This document shows, piece by piece, positions 33,529-45,090 of a stretch of DNA of 64,000 bases. The notes beneath the pieces were generated by a model that was not told the origin of the DNA, searched no databases, and saw only the letters and a program-made list of their open reading frames with translations. This stretch comes from Zea mays (taxonomy: Eukaryota > Streptophyta > Magnoliopsida > Poales > Poaceae): positions 11,360,434 through 11,424,433 of the forward strand of contig NC_050099.1 of the NCBI RefSeq assembly GCF_902167145.1, written 5' to 3'. A program made the translations under genes and the position numbers. Numbering within the stretch: position 1 is the first letter of the stretch; the number at the start of each line of letters is the position of its first letter.

Positions 33529-33645
33529 ATATAACCTTCCCTAATCCTAAGTATATAAGCACAGAACTAATCCAAATCAATTTAGCCCCAACCCAAATCC
33601 TTCATCCAGTCATCTATGCACTTTTGCTAAACTCTAAATTGTGTC
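33529..33645. other. Unassigned spacer between LTR remnants
   Basis: AT-rich sequence with no feature seen. Confidence 0.3.
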
Positions 33646-34110
33646 ATTGAAAGTCGCCTAGAGGGGTGAATATACAAAACCTGAAAATTACCATTTAATA
33701 ACAAAACTTGGTCCCCAAATAGGCGTTAGAACAAGATATAACTTGATCGAAGTAAGGAGAGTTGTTCTTCTTGCATTGTGTTGCTCTAATGAATGCGGAA
33801 TAAACTAGGGAGCAACACTAGAAATTAGAATGAAGATTGAAGCAAGAGAACTTTAGGAAGGGAAGAAAAACAAATCACAAATAATCAAACACAAATGACA
33901 CGACGATTTGTTTATCGAAGTTCGGTTTCTGATCAAAACCTATGTCTCTGTTAAGGTGTTCAGGAGGACGAGTCTCTTTTAACCCTCTCAAACGATTCCA
34001 AAGATCAAGCTTAAGCCCTCTCTTCTTTTCTCAATCGGAGAGACCATAGTCTCCGTAAGACTCTCCCCAAACTCGGAGGCTCTTGCAAGCTTTACAATCT
34101 TGATAAATTC
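33646..34110 (-). repeat. Sirevirus-type LTR remnant
   Basis: The plus-strand start TGAAAGTCGCCTAGAGGGGTGAATA parallels the intact Sirevirus LTR edge at 49824 (TGAGAGCACCTAGAGGG). A similar internal phrase follows (ACGACGATTTGTTTATCGAAGTTCGG, then CTCTTTTCTCAATCGGAGA). The remainder is missing. Confidence 0.5.
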
Positions 34111-35000
34111 CAATTTTAAAATTTTTCTATTTTAAGAAAACACATAAATTCATTATTAATGACGAAAAATATTAAAATAGCTCTAAAAATTCTAGAAAAA
34201 TTCCTATAAATATTTTGGCACCGAATGAACACAAATAAAAATATTTGTAGGTTATAAAAAATATTTTTAGGTGCCCTAGTAAATAGATTTTTTGCTTTTC
34301 AAAAATAGGAAAAAATAATTAGAAAAATATGAAAATTATCGAGGACTTCTGAGGTTTGTTAACATGTTTTGCACTTAGAAACACTATGCAACAACACGAA
34401 TGCAACAAAACAAGTTTAACCTTATATTTTCTTTTAATTGATTTACAATAAAAGAAAATACTTAAAACTGTAACTTGTGATTCTAAACCACTCAAATCTT
34501 AATAAATTAAACTAAATCGTGGAAAATTTTATTGGTTAAAAAATTAGTGTGTTACAACATCTGTAACAACACCACCAATTGCTAAAAAGGGCATCAAATC
34601 AACTTGATTTACCTATATCTAGTAGCCAATTTATGACACTTAAGTTTTACGCTACAAATACCCTAGATCACTTCTTATTGCATTTTGCACCAATTTATGA
34701 CACGTCTTCACATGTTTTATGGTAATCTTGTGCGAGCGAAATACACGACAACTACTCCAAATCGTGTGTATATTTTACGCCCGAAATAGTGGATCCCTGG
34801 ACCGATATAACATCAACAGTAGTTTACGCTATGTTATACATAACTTTACGCTTCTTTTGCACTAACTTTACGTCAAAACGTACGAAGCGTGATGGGTGTT
34901 CATGTTCGTGGACCGCACCCCTAGGCTGGTATCCTGGCTCGCCTGACCATGGTGGAGGCTTCCTCTAACAAATGGAAGCCCATGGCTTTCATTACTTCGT

Positions 35001-35002
<2 letters not shown>
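34111..35002. other. AT-rich intergenic sequence, no gene seen
   Basis: 34111-34560 is very AT-rich with AAAAATATTT runs, like LTR or leader sequence of an unplaced gypsy element. 34561-35002 has recurrent TTTACGC phrases like those near 2740-2950, possibly the same unclassified repeat. Confidence 0.35.

Positions 35003-35039
<37 letters not shown>
35003..35039. repeat. (TA)n microsatellite, left flank of the Helitron
   Basis: An uninterrupted TA run directly abutting the Helitron CTAG end. A second TA run abuts the Helitron's other end at 44189-44205. Confidence 0.95.
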
Positions 35040-35040
<1 letters not shown>

Positions 35041-36047
35041 TAGGTGAGTGCCCGTGCGTTGCAACGGAACCGTATAATAACACGATAACTTATGTACATA
35101 TGTGTATTATATTATTATAGATATGTGCCCGTGTGTTGCGACGGAAGTAAAAAAAATGTATAAAACCTTGATATGGAATGACAAACATCACTATAATATG
35201 CAAAATTCGTGTGGAAAACATTATCAATATCGCACAAATTATTTCTAAAAAGTTAATTTAGAATTTTTAATTACAGACAAATGTGTCGACAACCGTACAC
35301 TAATGAGCTAATCCTTTTTAGTGATATCGATAAGTCTCTATTGTATGTTTGCAAGGATGGCATATCGACACGAATTGTCCTCATAACTTAACAGATAAAT
35401 CATAAAGTTGCTTCGAAGAATCTTTGCATCCTACAGACAAAGACATAAGAGAACAAAACGTCAATTTGTATTATATGACCGGAATGTATGTTTTGAACAT
35501 GAAACGAACGTACTACACTCACCTTAAGTGGGGAAATCAACCAGAATTGTGTGCTCCAATCTGTAATCTATAACATAGACATTATCGCCACTTTTTGAGA
35601 CTGATAGAACACTCGAACATGCATGAAAATATGACCAAGAAACTGACAGAACACCCGAACCGTGTGCTTGCAGTATATATAATAGTTTCTAAAGGTGATA
35701 AAATGCTACCAAAAAGAAGCATATGGAAGTATTGCTGTTTACGAAACACATATTGCTCGTATTTGTATATGAACTAAATCATAGATTTGACCATATGATG
35801 TTCCTCGAGTGAGTTAGTATCATTGACTAATTACTTTGACCACACCAGAAGTAAAGACTTGTGGTAAACTTACATCTGGTGATTACTCATTTGAGGCACC
35901 AAACACCTAACAAGTCCATATTAGAAGAGTCTAAGATAATAGACAAAAAGTATTATACACCAGATCTGTTTTATTTGCTGAAAAGAGCTGCGTCTAACCA
36001 GCAAGCATTTCGATCATCTAATGGTGTCAACATAATTGTATGAGGAC

Positions 36048-36630
36048 TGCGCATCTTTAAACACAAGTGGGTCTAAAATAGACCAGTACAAATAGAACCA
36101 CCCTACGGTGCCAAAACTTGAGGTACACGGAAGAATCCATCTATAAACACAAGAACTACCAACACCTAACAACATCAGTGCTATGTATATAAGTATAGTA
36201 GTGTATAACTATGTACATACTACATCAATATGTATGTAGTATTGTATTATCACAGAATACTATAAATTGGAAATTGGCCATAGCTCTACTTACTTGTCCA
36301 GGGAGAAGTTCTCCAAATCTACTGCCTATTGTTTGATGAATGTTGTTGATAAATAGCTGAAATAACATAGGAACGAGGTTAATAACAGGAAACAAGAACG
36401 AAGAACCATAGAACAACAGGGAGCAGCAAGGCAAGTGTAGAATTAAACAGATACCGGTTACATTTTTTTGTCTCAAACGTGCAGGAAAACTGCGCATCTT
36501 TATATTAGGAAGAAGGATAAGTGGGTCTAAAATAGACCAGTAAAAACAGAACCACCCTACGGTGCCAAAACTTGAGGTACACGGAAGAATCCATCTATAA
36601 ACACAAGAACTACCAACACCTAACAACACA
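36048..36630. repeat. Dispersed direct duplication of about 130 bp in the inner Helitron
   Basis: 36048-36173 and 36493-36628 share GTGGGTCTAAAATAGACCAG, then ACCACCCTACGGTGCCAAAA and CTAACAACA with few differences. The second copy starts with an extra TATTAGGAAGAAGGAT. Confidence 0.9.
36294..36356 (-). pseudogene. 63-bp exon-like fragment, gene unrecognised
   Basis: On the minus strand a pyrimidine-rich tract ends TTTCAG. It is followed by 21 open codons (LFINNIHQTIGSRFGELLPG core) and then GTAAGT. Intact acceptor and donor suggest a captured internal exon. No family was recognised. Confidence 0.45.
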
Positions 36631-37457
36631 TGGACTAAGTTTAGATGGCTCTCAGCCCTGATCAAGCACCAAGGGCTAGCATATCATCACTAAGACAATA
36701 GACAAAAAGCACTGCAGTGTTTCCGTAACTACCACACTACCGTAGCATTATTTGCACATTGTTCATCAACATTTGCTAAACACTCATACACTATTGTTTT
36801 TCCCCTAACTTAGTTTGAATGCAAATTTTAATTGATTGACTCTTGCAGATGGCTAATTATCTCTCTGGTCTGGTGTTTCTAGTATGACCCTATTGTTGAA
36901 ACAACTGTATGTCTCAGGCATCTTAAAGCATCAGTGTATTAGCATGGAATTACCAAATATGTATGTACTGACCTCATGAAGCATTATATTTTGCAGCATT
37001 TTCCCTCTTTGAATTGCTAGCTACTTTGGCCCTGTTTTCAACATGGTATTTCATTTCACTTTCTAATTTCCCATGCACTTTGTTTGTAGGGGCCTTGATA
37101 GTCTTGATCGTCATCAGTCTTATGATCAATCCTCATTTTAGCACAGGAAATCTAATGGTTCATTCTTGAACATTCTAATCAGTAGCTCAGTATGACTATA
37201 GGACTGAGCTACAACAATTTATATTATGTTGATTATTAGGTCAGATTTTTTGTTTGGAATTCATCATGAGTACTTCATTTTTGAATAATAACTCCATGCC
37301 TCTTGTAGTTGAGCTAGTAAATTTGCAGTGTTGTTGATTTTATTTTATATTTTCAAACATCTGCGTGCATGTGGGGACTGTGGAAGTGTAGCATTGATGA
37401 TTACTTTTGTCTGTTCGAGGGCTTGTCAAACTTGAATTTTTTTTTCTGTTGGTGCAG

Positions 37458-37542
37458 AGGCTGATGGTGCTCTGGTCAAGGCTAGGAAGAATAAGAAAAG
37501 ACAGCTTGAGGATATATACAATCTTATTGTTAAGAATTAAGA
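37458..37542 (+). pseudogene. Possible terminal exon fragment (plus strand), unrecognised
   Basis: A T-rich tract ending TGGTGCAG precedes about 27 open codons (core EADGALVKARKNKKRQLEDI) and a TAA. It is on the opposite strand to the other captured fragments. The family is unknown. Confidence 0.35.
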
Positions 37543-38239
37543 AACGAAAGGTATTTTGATTTCAGGAATCTAGACTTGCATTTTTTTAATATTTTATGTT
37601 TTTCAACCTAGGGAGACTGTCTGCATAAGCAAGATGGCTATGAGGAAAAAAACATATTGGCTGAGTATAGAATCAAAGCATAGTATATCAGTAAACCTCA
37701 CCTGAACACAATCGGTTGCTCACCCTTCCCTTTCATTTTCAGTTCATATTCCTGGAGAAGATCATGATTAAGTTATGAAGTTCTATGCCTGAATAAGAAT
37801 TAAAATTTATGGCTACGTTGCCTACGAAGTTTCCTACAAATTATAGAACTCCAAAATAGACTTTAGTGCATAACTTGTGTCGAACTCAAATCCAACAGTT
37901 AATAAAACACTCACTTTTATTATGCAGCAGTGTGTAATTAGTCGAGAATTGATTCACCATGAGTGCAAAACAGATTCGGAGCAAATAACTTCACACTTAT
38001 AATCAAAATCCTTCGAGTTTCAAATCATCCAATGTTGTCGAATCAAAACATTCGGTCAAGATAATTGAAAGCATAAAGTGGAACAAAATTCTTATCATAG
38101 TTCATAACAAAGAGTGTATTTTACTAAAATAATTAAGATACCCAAAGGGCTAACTGACAGGTAAGCCCAATTCTGAGCAGGAACGAACCCCAAAATTCAA
38201 TGAAGCCAGCATGCAAATACACTGCACAGGGAACCGCAA

Positions 38240-38443
38240 TCACTGGACACGAACTAAGGACCCCGACTTCTGCATCCAAACCTTAGGCAATTCAGACCTG
38301 AACTGACGGATTTGGGCAGAGCACCCAACTCCACCGCAGCCCAGAGACCCTCCCCTAAACTCAGATTCTGGTAGGCAATTCATTACTACTATTGCTTTAC
38401 CAGAATCTCCATCTCTCGCTCCACCAGAATCTTCATCCTTCAT
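38240..38443 (-). other. Short open frame in the inner Helitron, unrecognised
   Basis: It is a 67-codon Gly/Ser/Asp-rich frame starting MKDEDSGGARDGDSG. It could be a captured 5' exon or chance. No motif supports either. Confidence 0.2.
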
Positions 38444-38589
38444 TTCTTCAGCAGTATTTGTTCATGTGACACTACAAGCACTAAAACTACACCATGTATT
38501 TACTAACAAATTTGGATTCTTCAGCAGTATTTGTTCATGTGACACTATAAGCACTAAAACTACACCATGTATTTACTAACAAAAATAAA
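38444..38589. repeat. 73-bp tandem duplication
   Basis: Two copies of TTCTTCAGCAGTATTTG...TACTAACAAA with a 73-bp period, differing by about one base (ACTACAAGC against ACTATAAGC). Confidence 0.95.
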
Positions 38590-39992
38590 ATGGGAGGAGT
38601 GAAAAGAACATTTTGAATCATCATGATCGACTATAGTAGCATCTACTGCAGAAACAACAAATTTCAGAAGCAAACAGAAGGACATGAACTGATTGTACCT
38701 GGATGTGGTCTTCTTCCTGAGCGAGCGCCGAGAAGGAATGGGTTTAGTTTGGTGTCCACGCTTGACATTTTATCGCACACTATATGTCCCGTCGATGGAA
38801 ACCTGTCCCGGGATCTTTGACGGAAGGTTATTGCAGCGTCGATTTGGGTCGATTGAATGGTGCCAGGTCGGACCTTCCATGGAACCACGCGGACCGTCCA
38901 TGGATAGCCCAGTTGGGGTCTGCGCGGACCGCGCCCTTCCATGGAGAGCAGAGTGGATCTGCGTGGTGGCCGGTGCCGGGTCGTCGTGGTGGAGCGAGTA
39001 GAGTGGATACACTTGTTGGCCGGTGCGGGGACGCGCGCAGATGGAGACGCGCACAGACGACGGGATTTGGAGATTCTCCTTCCATGTACCGTGGGCGAGG
39101 ACAACAGAGAGGAGAGCGGGGGCGAGAGAGACAGCTAGACGCGCGCAGATGGCGGGCGGGGATGGCGGCGAGATTTGGAGATTCTCCTTCCGAGGGAGGA
39201 GCGGATCCAGCACAGTGGCTGGTGCTGGTGCCGCCATTCACGGGTGGGCACGGATGGAGACGCGCGCAGACCGCGAGTAGACAGCAGAGAGGAGAGCGGG
39301 GCGAGAGATACGACCAGACGCGCGCAGATAGCGGGTAGGGATGGCGGCTGGTGTGGGCGAGCGCGAGATCCGGAGGCAGAACCGTGCACCACACCTGTGG
39401 ACGCCTACACTACTGTCTTAAGGAATAGTAGAGATTTATCGTTTTAACATTAGTAGCACTACATATTTCTAATATGCAGGTACATGTTTGACTTTTTGAT
39501 GTTCTACATTACTAATATGTACATTCTGGGCAAAGTATCTGTTTCAGAAGGTACATATTAGTAAATGAAATATGTTTGCGAGTCTTACAACATTTTGGCA
39601 TTCATTATTTCGTTTTTAACGCTTTCCATGGAATGTTAGGTTCCCATACTTGCATCTGAACATTGTTCAAATAAATTGGTACCAACTAATTTAGAAAATT
39701 TCATGAAATTTTATATCATTGTAATGTACAACATCAAAAAGTCCCATCAAACTCTCAACAAAAATAACCAAAAGTAAAACTTGTAAAGCCAAACCCAGTC
39801 CCTTGTTTTCATTTTGAATCAGAATCAATACATGAATTAGGTTGGCACAACAAAAAAGGCACCCTTTTAGTCAGGAATATTTGGTCATATTGAGTATACC
39901 TCATACCAAAAGAATGATAAGTAAACCACAACAAAAAATGGAAAATCAAGTCCATTAGGTGGGGAAGAACTTATCATGTTGCATGAACAAAC

Positions 39993-40357
39993 CTCATGGC
40001 TCCACTATATATCCGTGGTTTTGAAAAACCTCACCATGTTGCTTGTTAAAGCACATCCAACATAGCTAGTGTCCTTTGATGGATCATGTAAAAAAACTCA
40101 TCTGCAGGGGAAACAAACAGACAGATAAACATGTTACAACAGGTGGAAGAACCACACTATTCCGGTAGCATATACAAAGAAACCAAGATAGCTCAAAATT
40201 AAAAATATAGATCAATGCCAAATTATTCTCACAATAGTTTCTACATATTTAATATTATATTACCTCAAAGGGAAGGAGTCTAGTGTCACCTAGATCAAGT
40301 GTATGCTTGAGCCCACCACCAGGCCAGTCGAACACATGCAGGTGTCTTCCATAAAAT
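39993..40357 (-). pseudogene. Selenium-binding protein gene fragment (two exons)
   Basis: Exon-like 40357-40264 encodes GRHLHVFDWPGGGLKHTLDL and ends GAG|GTAATA. Exon-like 40101-39993 follows an AG acceptor and encodes HDPSKDTSYVGCALTSNMVR, ending near WSHE|GTTTGT. Both match the plant selenium-binding protein (methanethiol oxidase-like) core. A T insertion at the start of the second exon and a TAG at 40005-40007 break it. It is carried on the Helitron sense strand. Chimeric transcripts are possible but not shown. Confidence 0.72.
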
Positions 40358-41572
40358 TCAAAACATATCTAGATCCTTGATAGAATTACTATATCCTGTG
40401 AAATAGAACGGGAGAAATTTCATGGTTATCCTCATAATCTAATCGTTTTTTCTATCTACCAAGTACCAGCAAAGGATACACAGCTCTTCTATGGGTTTGA
40501 GAGAAAAATTCGTGTCAGTTTTTTTATGCTTGCTTAGTGCATATTATCATCTTTGGGGAATGTACTTTTTGGATCAGATGGCTCTAAATAAGATGAGGAT
40601 GGATGGAGACGTGGAATTTGAGATGAACATATGAAACCAGCTTTATTGTGGCTTTGCCAACGTGTCACCACTCACCACCCTTTCCTATCACGTTATAACT
40701 GATTCCAGAATCAATCATAAGGATCAATGTTAATCAACTGTAAGGCACAATCGCAGTCGCAGCGTCAAATTTGGAAGCACTTATAGCAAACATTTCCTTT
40801 TCAACAACAGAAAGGAGAGGATTATGAAAGTACCTGGATGAAGAATTTATCTGTCATCTCTCTGACTTCTGGTTCAATAAGCGCCAAGACAGTCACAGGA
40901 AAGCATCAGATAGTTGTGGTGTCCATGTCCTCGAATCACAACTTGGATCAATTATAAATGTGCACATTATCTGAAGAAGCCAATAATGTTATTGCATGAA
41001 ATATTGATACATATGTTCTTATCTAGATTTATATTCCTTCCAAAACTTTTTTTGTATCATACCAGGATCTGTAAACTCCAGATTTCAAATAATAGCCTCC
41101 AAACTTCCCTTCAGTAGTATTTTCACATCAGTACAGTAGTACAGGCATGTAATGTTGCTAATTCATACAGAAGTTAACCATGTTTGCAAATTTTGCATCC
41201 TTCTTCTGATGTATAAAATCCAATTTTGCAGCCTCCCATAACTACCAAAGCATGTAAGTTGCATTTTGTAGCTCAACAGCAGACAATCTAGATAAGAACT
41301 CACCAATCCAATACTAATGAGAAATCAGAGTGGAAGACTTGTTAAGCCTACAAAGTAGACCACATGTCTTAAAAATACTCCATATCCTAGCTGGCGGACC
41401 AACAAGTTACAAGCAGGTCTGCTTAACATAAAAGAGAAGTTACAAATAATGCTTATAAAGCATATAGTAAGTAGGTAAGTTCTTCAGGACAGTTTTCCTA
41501 TTGATATCAGAATTCTATCATATTCGTGCACGAACGAGAGATAACAAATCCAGTCACAATCTATAGTTAGAC

Positions 41573-41812
41573 CTAAGAAACTGCCTCATTCTTCAATCTA
41601 TATATGGCTGGTGACAGATGCCATTGTGTCTGAACATGCTCAACAGTAAAAGGTTGATTACTCGAATCTTCTACAAGAAATTTGATAATTGCTCGTAGCA
41701 AGTCACTCATTACCACAATGTTGCGTCCCCATGGTTTATTCCTTTTGCCATCCATTGAAATTTTTATCTTGATTGTTTGGCTAGCCACGTGTATCATAAA
41801 TACATGTGGCAC
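41573..41812 (-). other. 79-codon frame in the outer Helitron, unrecognised
   Basis: The open frame starts MPHVFMIHVASQTIKIKISM. It lies between the casein kinase and selenium-binding fragments on the same strand. It could be an exon of a fourth captured gene. There is no known motif. Confidence 0.25.
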
Positions 41813-42044
41813 TTGAATTCCTTAGAATTGGATAGTGAAGAAAGATTGTACCATTTGATTTTGAATTGCCTAACAAAATCAACTTAGGTTTAATTGCTAA
41901 ACAGCAACAGATGAAATCAACTTTAGTTGTACGTCACCAACATATTTATTTTGGTTTACCATTGCTCAAATTAGTAGACACAATCACACAATGCTTCCAA
42001 TAAGAAAACTGACTCTTAATGAGGTTAGCAGAAGTAGCACAAAC

Positions 42045-42434
42045 ATGGTTTGCTTTACGTCCTAAACCCATGAGAAAATTATCAGGCTTGATGTCACGAT
42101 GTAGAAACCCCTTTGTGTGCATGTATTCTACTCTACTGGTCCGTATCCCACACCAAGGCATGTTATTTTTGTTGCAAAGACCAAGGAAATGCAAAGTGAA
42201 GAATTTATTGACACTACATCAGTATGTGGTTTCAACAGGCCCAAAACAAATACAAGAAAAATGTAGAACCGTAGGATAGACTCACCATCTAATCAGCAAG
42301 CATTAGTACTGTTTTAAGTGAGAACTTTCTGCTGCAGTAGTTAAATAAGTCCTTCAGACTTGGACCAAGCAGATCAATCACCATGACATTGTACTGCCCC
42401 TCAACCCCGAACCACTTAAGATGTGGAATCCCAG
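42045..42434 (-). pseudogene. Casein kinase I gene fragment (two exons)
   Basis: Exon 42434-42286 (AG acceptor, GTGAGT donor) encodes [20 protein letters not shown] and [10 protein letters not shown], the kinase hinge and helix D region. Exon 42135-42045 encodes [20 protein letters not shown] and LMGLGRKAN, including the catalytic HRD loop of CK1 kinases. A TAG at 42289-42291 replaces the Gln expected in the LADQ motif, and the rest of the kinase is absent. This is a captured, dead fragment. Known role of the parent: a serine/threonine protein kinase. Confidence 0.88.
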
Positions 42435-42693
42435 CTGCAAATCAGGGCAGAAAAGAAACAAATTAGTAAAATACCAGTGTAATTGGATAAAAAGAGATAA
42501 TCAAACTTGACCACGCCACTCACAACACAAGCTCGGATTTCCCAAGCCCTGGTAGAATAGGGCAAATCCTAACTAATTTATTCCATGCAATGAACCTTGC
42601 CACTTTAAATTTGTCACAGCAGGTCTCGAGACCAGAAGCAGTGATAGAGCTCGAGACACAGGTCCTTGGTGTTCAGAAGACCCTCTGATTTCT

Positions 42694-43078
42694 TCAATGA
42701 CCGTCTTCTTCCTTGCAGAATTTCGAGTACTTGTCACCATCCATGAGCGAACTGAGCTCGCCAGAATCGCTAAGCTTGACCTTGATAATCCACCCCTTCT
42801 CGTACGGGCTTGCATTCACCTAACCAGAAACAAGAATCACTGACTAACCTACCCATGGAAGTTTATTTTTCAGATGAGTTCTGGCTTGTGTGAGTTGCAG
42901 CACTTACCAATCCAGGCTCCTCGCTTAGCTTCCCGTTCACCTCAACCACCTCTCCAGACACTGGCAAATTGATATCGCTGGTCGCCTTCACGCTCTCGAC
43001 GGCACCGAAGTTCTTCCCCTGGGATACACTGACGCCAACTTCTGGCAGCTCCACGTAGACAGCATCACTCGAATGATC
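42694..43078 (-). pseudogene. Glycine cleavage system H-protein gene fragment (two exons)
   Basis: Exon 43078-42908 (57 codons, AG acceptor, GTAAGT donor) encodes [31 protein letters not shown] and VVEVNGKL. It includes the lipoyl-attachment lysine in ESVKATSD. Exon 42819-42694 (AG acceptor) encodes [15 protein letters not shown] and ends KFCKEEDGH plus TGA, a normal H-protein C-terminus. Both exons are open and splice-competent. The first exon with the mitochondrial transit peptide is missing. The parent protein shuttles the aminomethyl group in mitochondrial glycine decarboxylation (photorespiration). Confidence 0.9.
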
Positions 43079-43108
43079 CTGGAAGCCAGAAGCAGTATAT
43101 ATAAACAA

Positions 43109-44188
43109 TTCGACAGAGCTTGCTTGCTTCCCCTACCTGGCACGCTGGCACCACCAGCTCCCAGCCGAGAACATCAAAAAGCTCCCCCTACCTGGCATGC
43201 TGGCACCATCAGATCCCAGCCGAGCACAACAGGAGTGTGTGGGGGGTTTGTTGTGCGGGGAGCTCGCGGCTGGCATGGTGTGTGGTGGCATGGCTTGGGA
43301 CAGCAGGCGATGAACACGCGCATGGAGCCTGGAGGCCGAGGGCGAGGGGCCATCGACCGGATCCAGGGGCAGCTAGTCTGAGGGATTTCTAGCATACCTA
43401 GGCAGTGGATTCCTCCTGTTCACCGCCTCCTCTGGCGTTTTTGCAGGAATTGATCTTCAGCAGCAGGCGAGGAAGGGAATCATAGGGACGGAGAATGGAG
43501 TCCATGCCCGCGAAAGAGAAGGCGGACGCCGCCGCGGCAGCGCCGGCGCACGCACACACAGGGAACCCGCACAGGCAGCCGCCGTTGCGCTGGTCGTCTC
43601 TGCCACGCTCCTCTCTCTCCCGCTGCATCCCCGTCCACCCTCCCCCTGAAGTCGCCATCGTCGCCACTATCCTGCAGAGGAACCCAAAGGCGAAGGGCGG
43701 AGATGATCCAGCAGCGACCACACGGCTCCAAGGCTTAGGATGTCGACAAACCTAGACGCCTCGCATTCGGCAAATCAGATCCGCCACACGCCAATCGAGA
43801 AGAAACAAACCTAGATGCCGATGTGGTGTCGGAACTGCGCACATGGTAGGTGGAGGGCGCTGATGGCGGCGGGCGACCGGGGGACAGGGGTGTGCGCGGC
43901 GTGGTGGTGGTGGGAATCGGCCGCGGTGGGCGAGGTGGAGGAGGATGCACGGCGATTCCATCGAGGAGATTTCGGGCGAGGTGGAGAGCGCTGATGGCGG
44001 CGAGCGACTGGAGCAGAGTGAAAGGGCAGGCGAGGGTAGGGCGGAGGCTAGCGCGAGATCCGCGAGGGGCGAGATGCGAGGCGGCGGGGAAGGGTGCCTG
44101 CTTCCATGCGCGTGGCGTGCGAGAGATCGGCAGAACCGTGCGCCAAGGGTGTGTGGACGCCTACACTACTAACATAAGTAGTAGTAGA
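43109..44188. other. GC-rich 5' portion of the outer Helitron
   Basis: Open frames exist on both strands. One, plus strand 43495-43755 (MESMPAKEKADAAAAAPAHA), follows an intron-like TTTTTGCAG at 43439-43447. None is recognised. Blocks near 44100-44188 match 39340-39434 of the inner Helitron, including GCAGAACCGTGC and GTGGACGCCTACACTACT. Confidence 0.4.
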
Positions 44189-44712
44189 TATATATATATA
44201 TATATTGTCGGGGACCATAATTAGGGGTACCCCCAAGACTACTAATCTCAGCTGGTAACCCCATCAACACAAAGCTACAAAGGCCTGATGGGCGCGATTC
44301 CGGTCAAGGCTCCGTCCACTCAAGGGACACGATCTCGTCTCGCCCGAGCCCAGCCTCGGGCAGGAACAATAGACCAAGGCAGATTCACGCCTCACCCGAG
44401 GGTCTCCTCAAGCAACGGGCGCACCTTCGACTCGCCCGAGGCCCAGCTCGGGCAGGCTTCGCGGAGAAGCAACCTTGGCCAGATCCCCACGCCAACCGAC
44501 AGTATCGTAGGAGCAATCAATGCATGGATCGCCTGACACCTTATCCTGACGCACGCTCCTCAGTCGACAAGGCCGCAGTGACCGCAGTCACTTCGCCGCT
44601 CCACTGACTGACCTGACAGGAAAACAGCGCCGACTGCCCTGCTCCGACTGCTGTGCCACTCGCCAGAGTGAGGCCGACAGCAGCTAAGTCCAGCCTAGGG
44701 CGCCATAGGAAG

Positions 44713-45090
44713 CTCCGCCTCGCCCGACCCCAGGGCTCGGACTCAGCCTCGACCTCGGAAGACGGACTCCGCCTCGCCCGACCCCAGGGCTCGGACTCAG
44801 CCTCGACTCCGGAAGACGGTCTCCGCCTCGCCCGACCCTAGGGCTCGGACTCAGCCTCGACCTTGGAAGACGGACTCCGCCTCGCCCGACCCCAGGGCTC
44901 GGACTCAGCCTCGACTTCGGAAGACGGTCTCCACCTCACCCGACCCCAGGGCTCGGACTCAGCCTCGACTCCGGAAGACGGTCTCCGCCTCGCCTGATCC
45001 TAGGGCTCAGACTCAGCCTCGACTCCGGAAGACGGTCTCTGCCTCGCCCGACCCCAGGGCTCGGACTCAGCCTCGACCTCGGAGGAGTCA
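44713..45090. repeat. 54-bp tandem array in the LTR, seven units
   Basis: Units start at 44713, 44767, 44821, 44875, 44929, 44983 and 45037, each CTCCGCCTCGCCCGACCCCA followed by GGGCTCGGACTCAGCCTCGA. The period is exactly 54 bp and divisible by three, which creates repetitive open frames on both strands. Confidence 0.96.

Larger units (their letters stand above)
35117..39434 (-). mobile_element. Inner Helitron, about 4.3 kb, nested near the 3' end of the outer one
   Basis: The minus-strand 5' terminus at 39434 (TCTCTACTATTCCTTAAG, after A) shares the following AGTGTAGGCGTCCACA block with the outer 5' end, so they are one family. A second 3' hairpin (CCGTCGCAACACACGG) followed by GCACATATCTAT ends at about 35117. 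The terminal G is changed to T. The pairing of this 5' end with this 3' end is inferred from position. Confidence 0.6.
35040..44188 (-). mobile_element. Outer Helitron, about 9.1 kb, carrying host gene fragments
   Basis: The minus-strand 5' end at 44188 reads TCTACTACTACTTATG after A. The 3' end at 35040 reads CCGTTGCAACGCACGG (hairpin), GCACTCAC, CTAG and then T. This fits the maize Helitron 3' consensus (CGTNRYAAHGCACG...CTAG), and insertion is between A and T. Both ends abut TA repeats, consistent with one insertion into a microsatellite. There is no RepHel gene, so it is non-autonomous. Fragments of at least three host genes lie on its sense strand. Confidence 0.78.

Noticed and set aside
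43495..43755. Plus-strand frame starting MESMPAKEKADAAAAAPAHA as a real gene start
   Set aside because: It is Ala/Pro-rich with an equally open opposite strand and no recognisable domain, so it is kept only as a note in the Helitron description.
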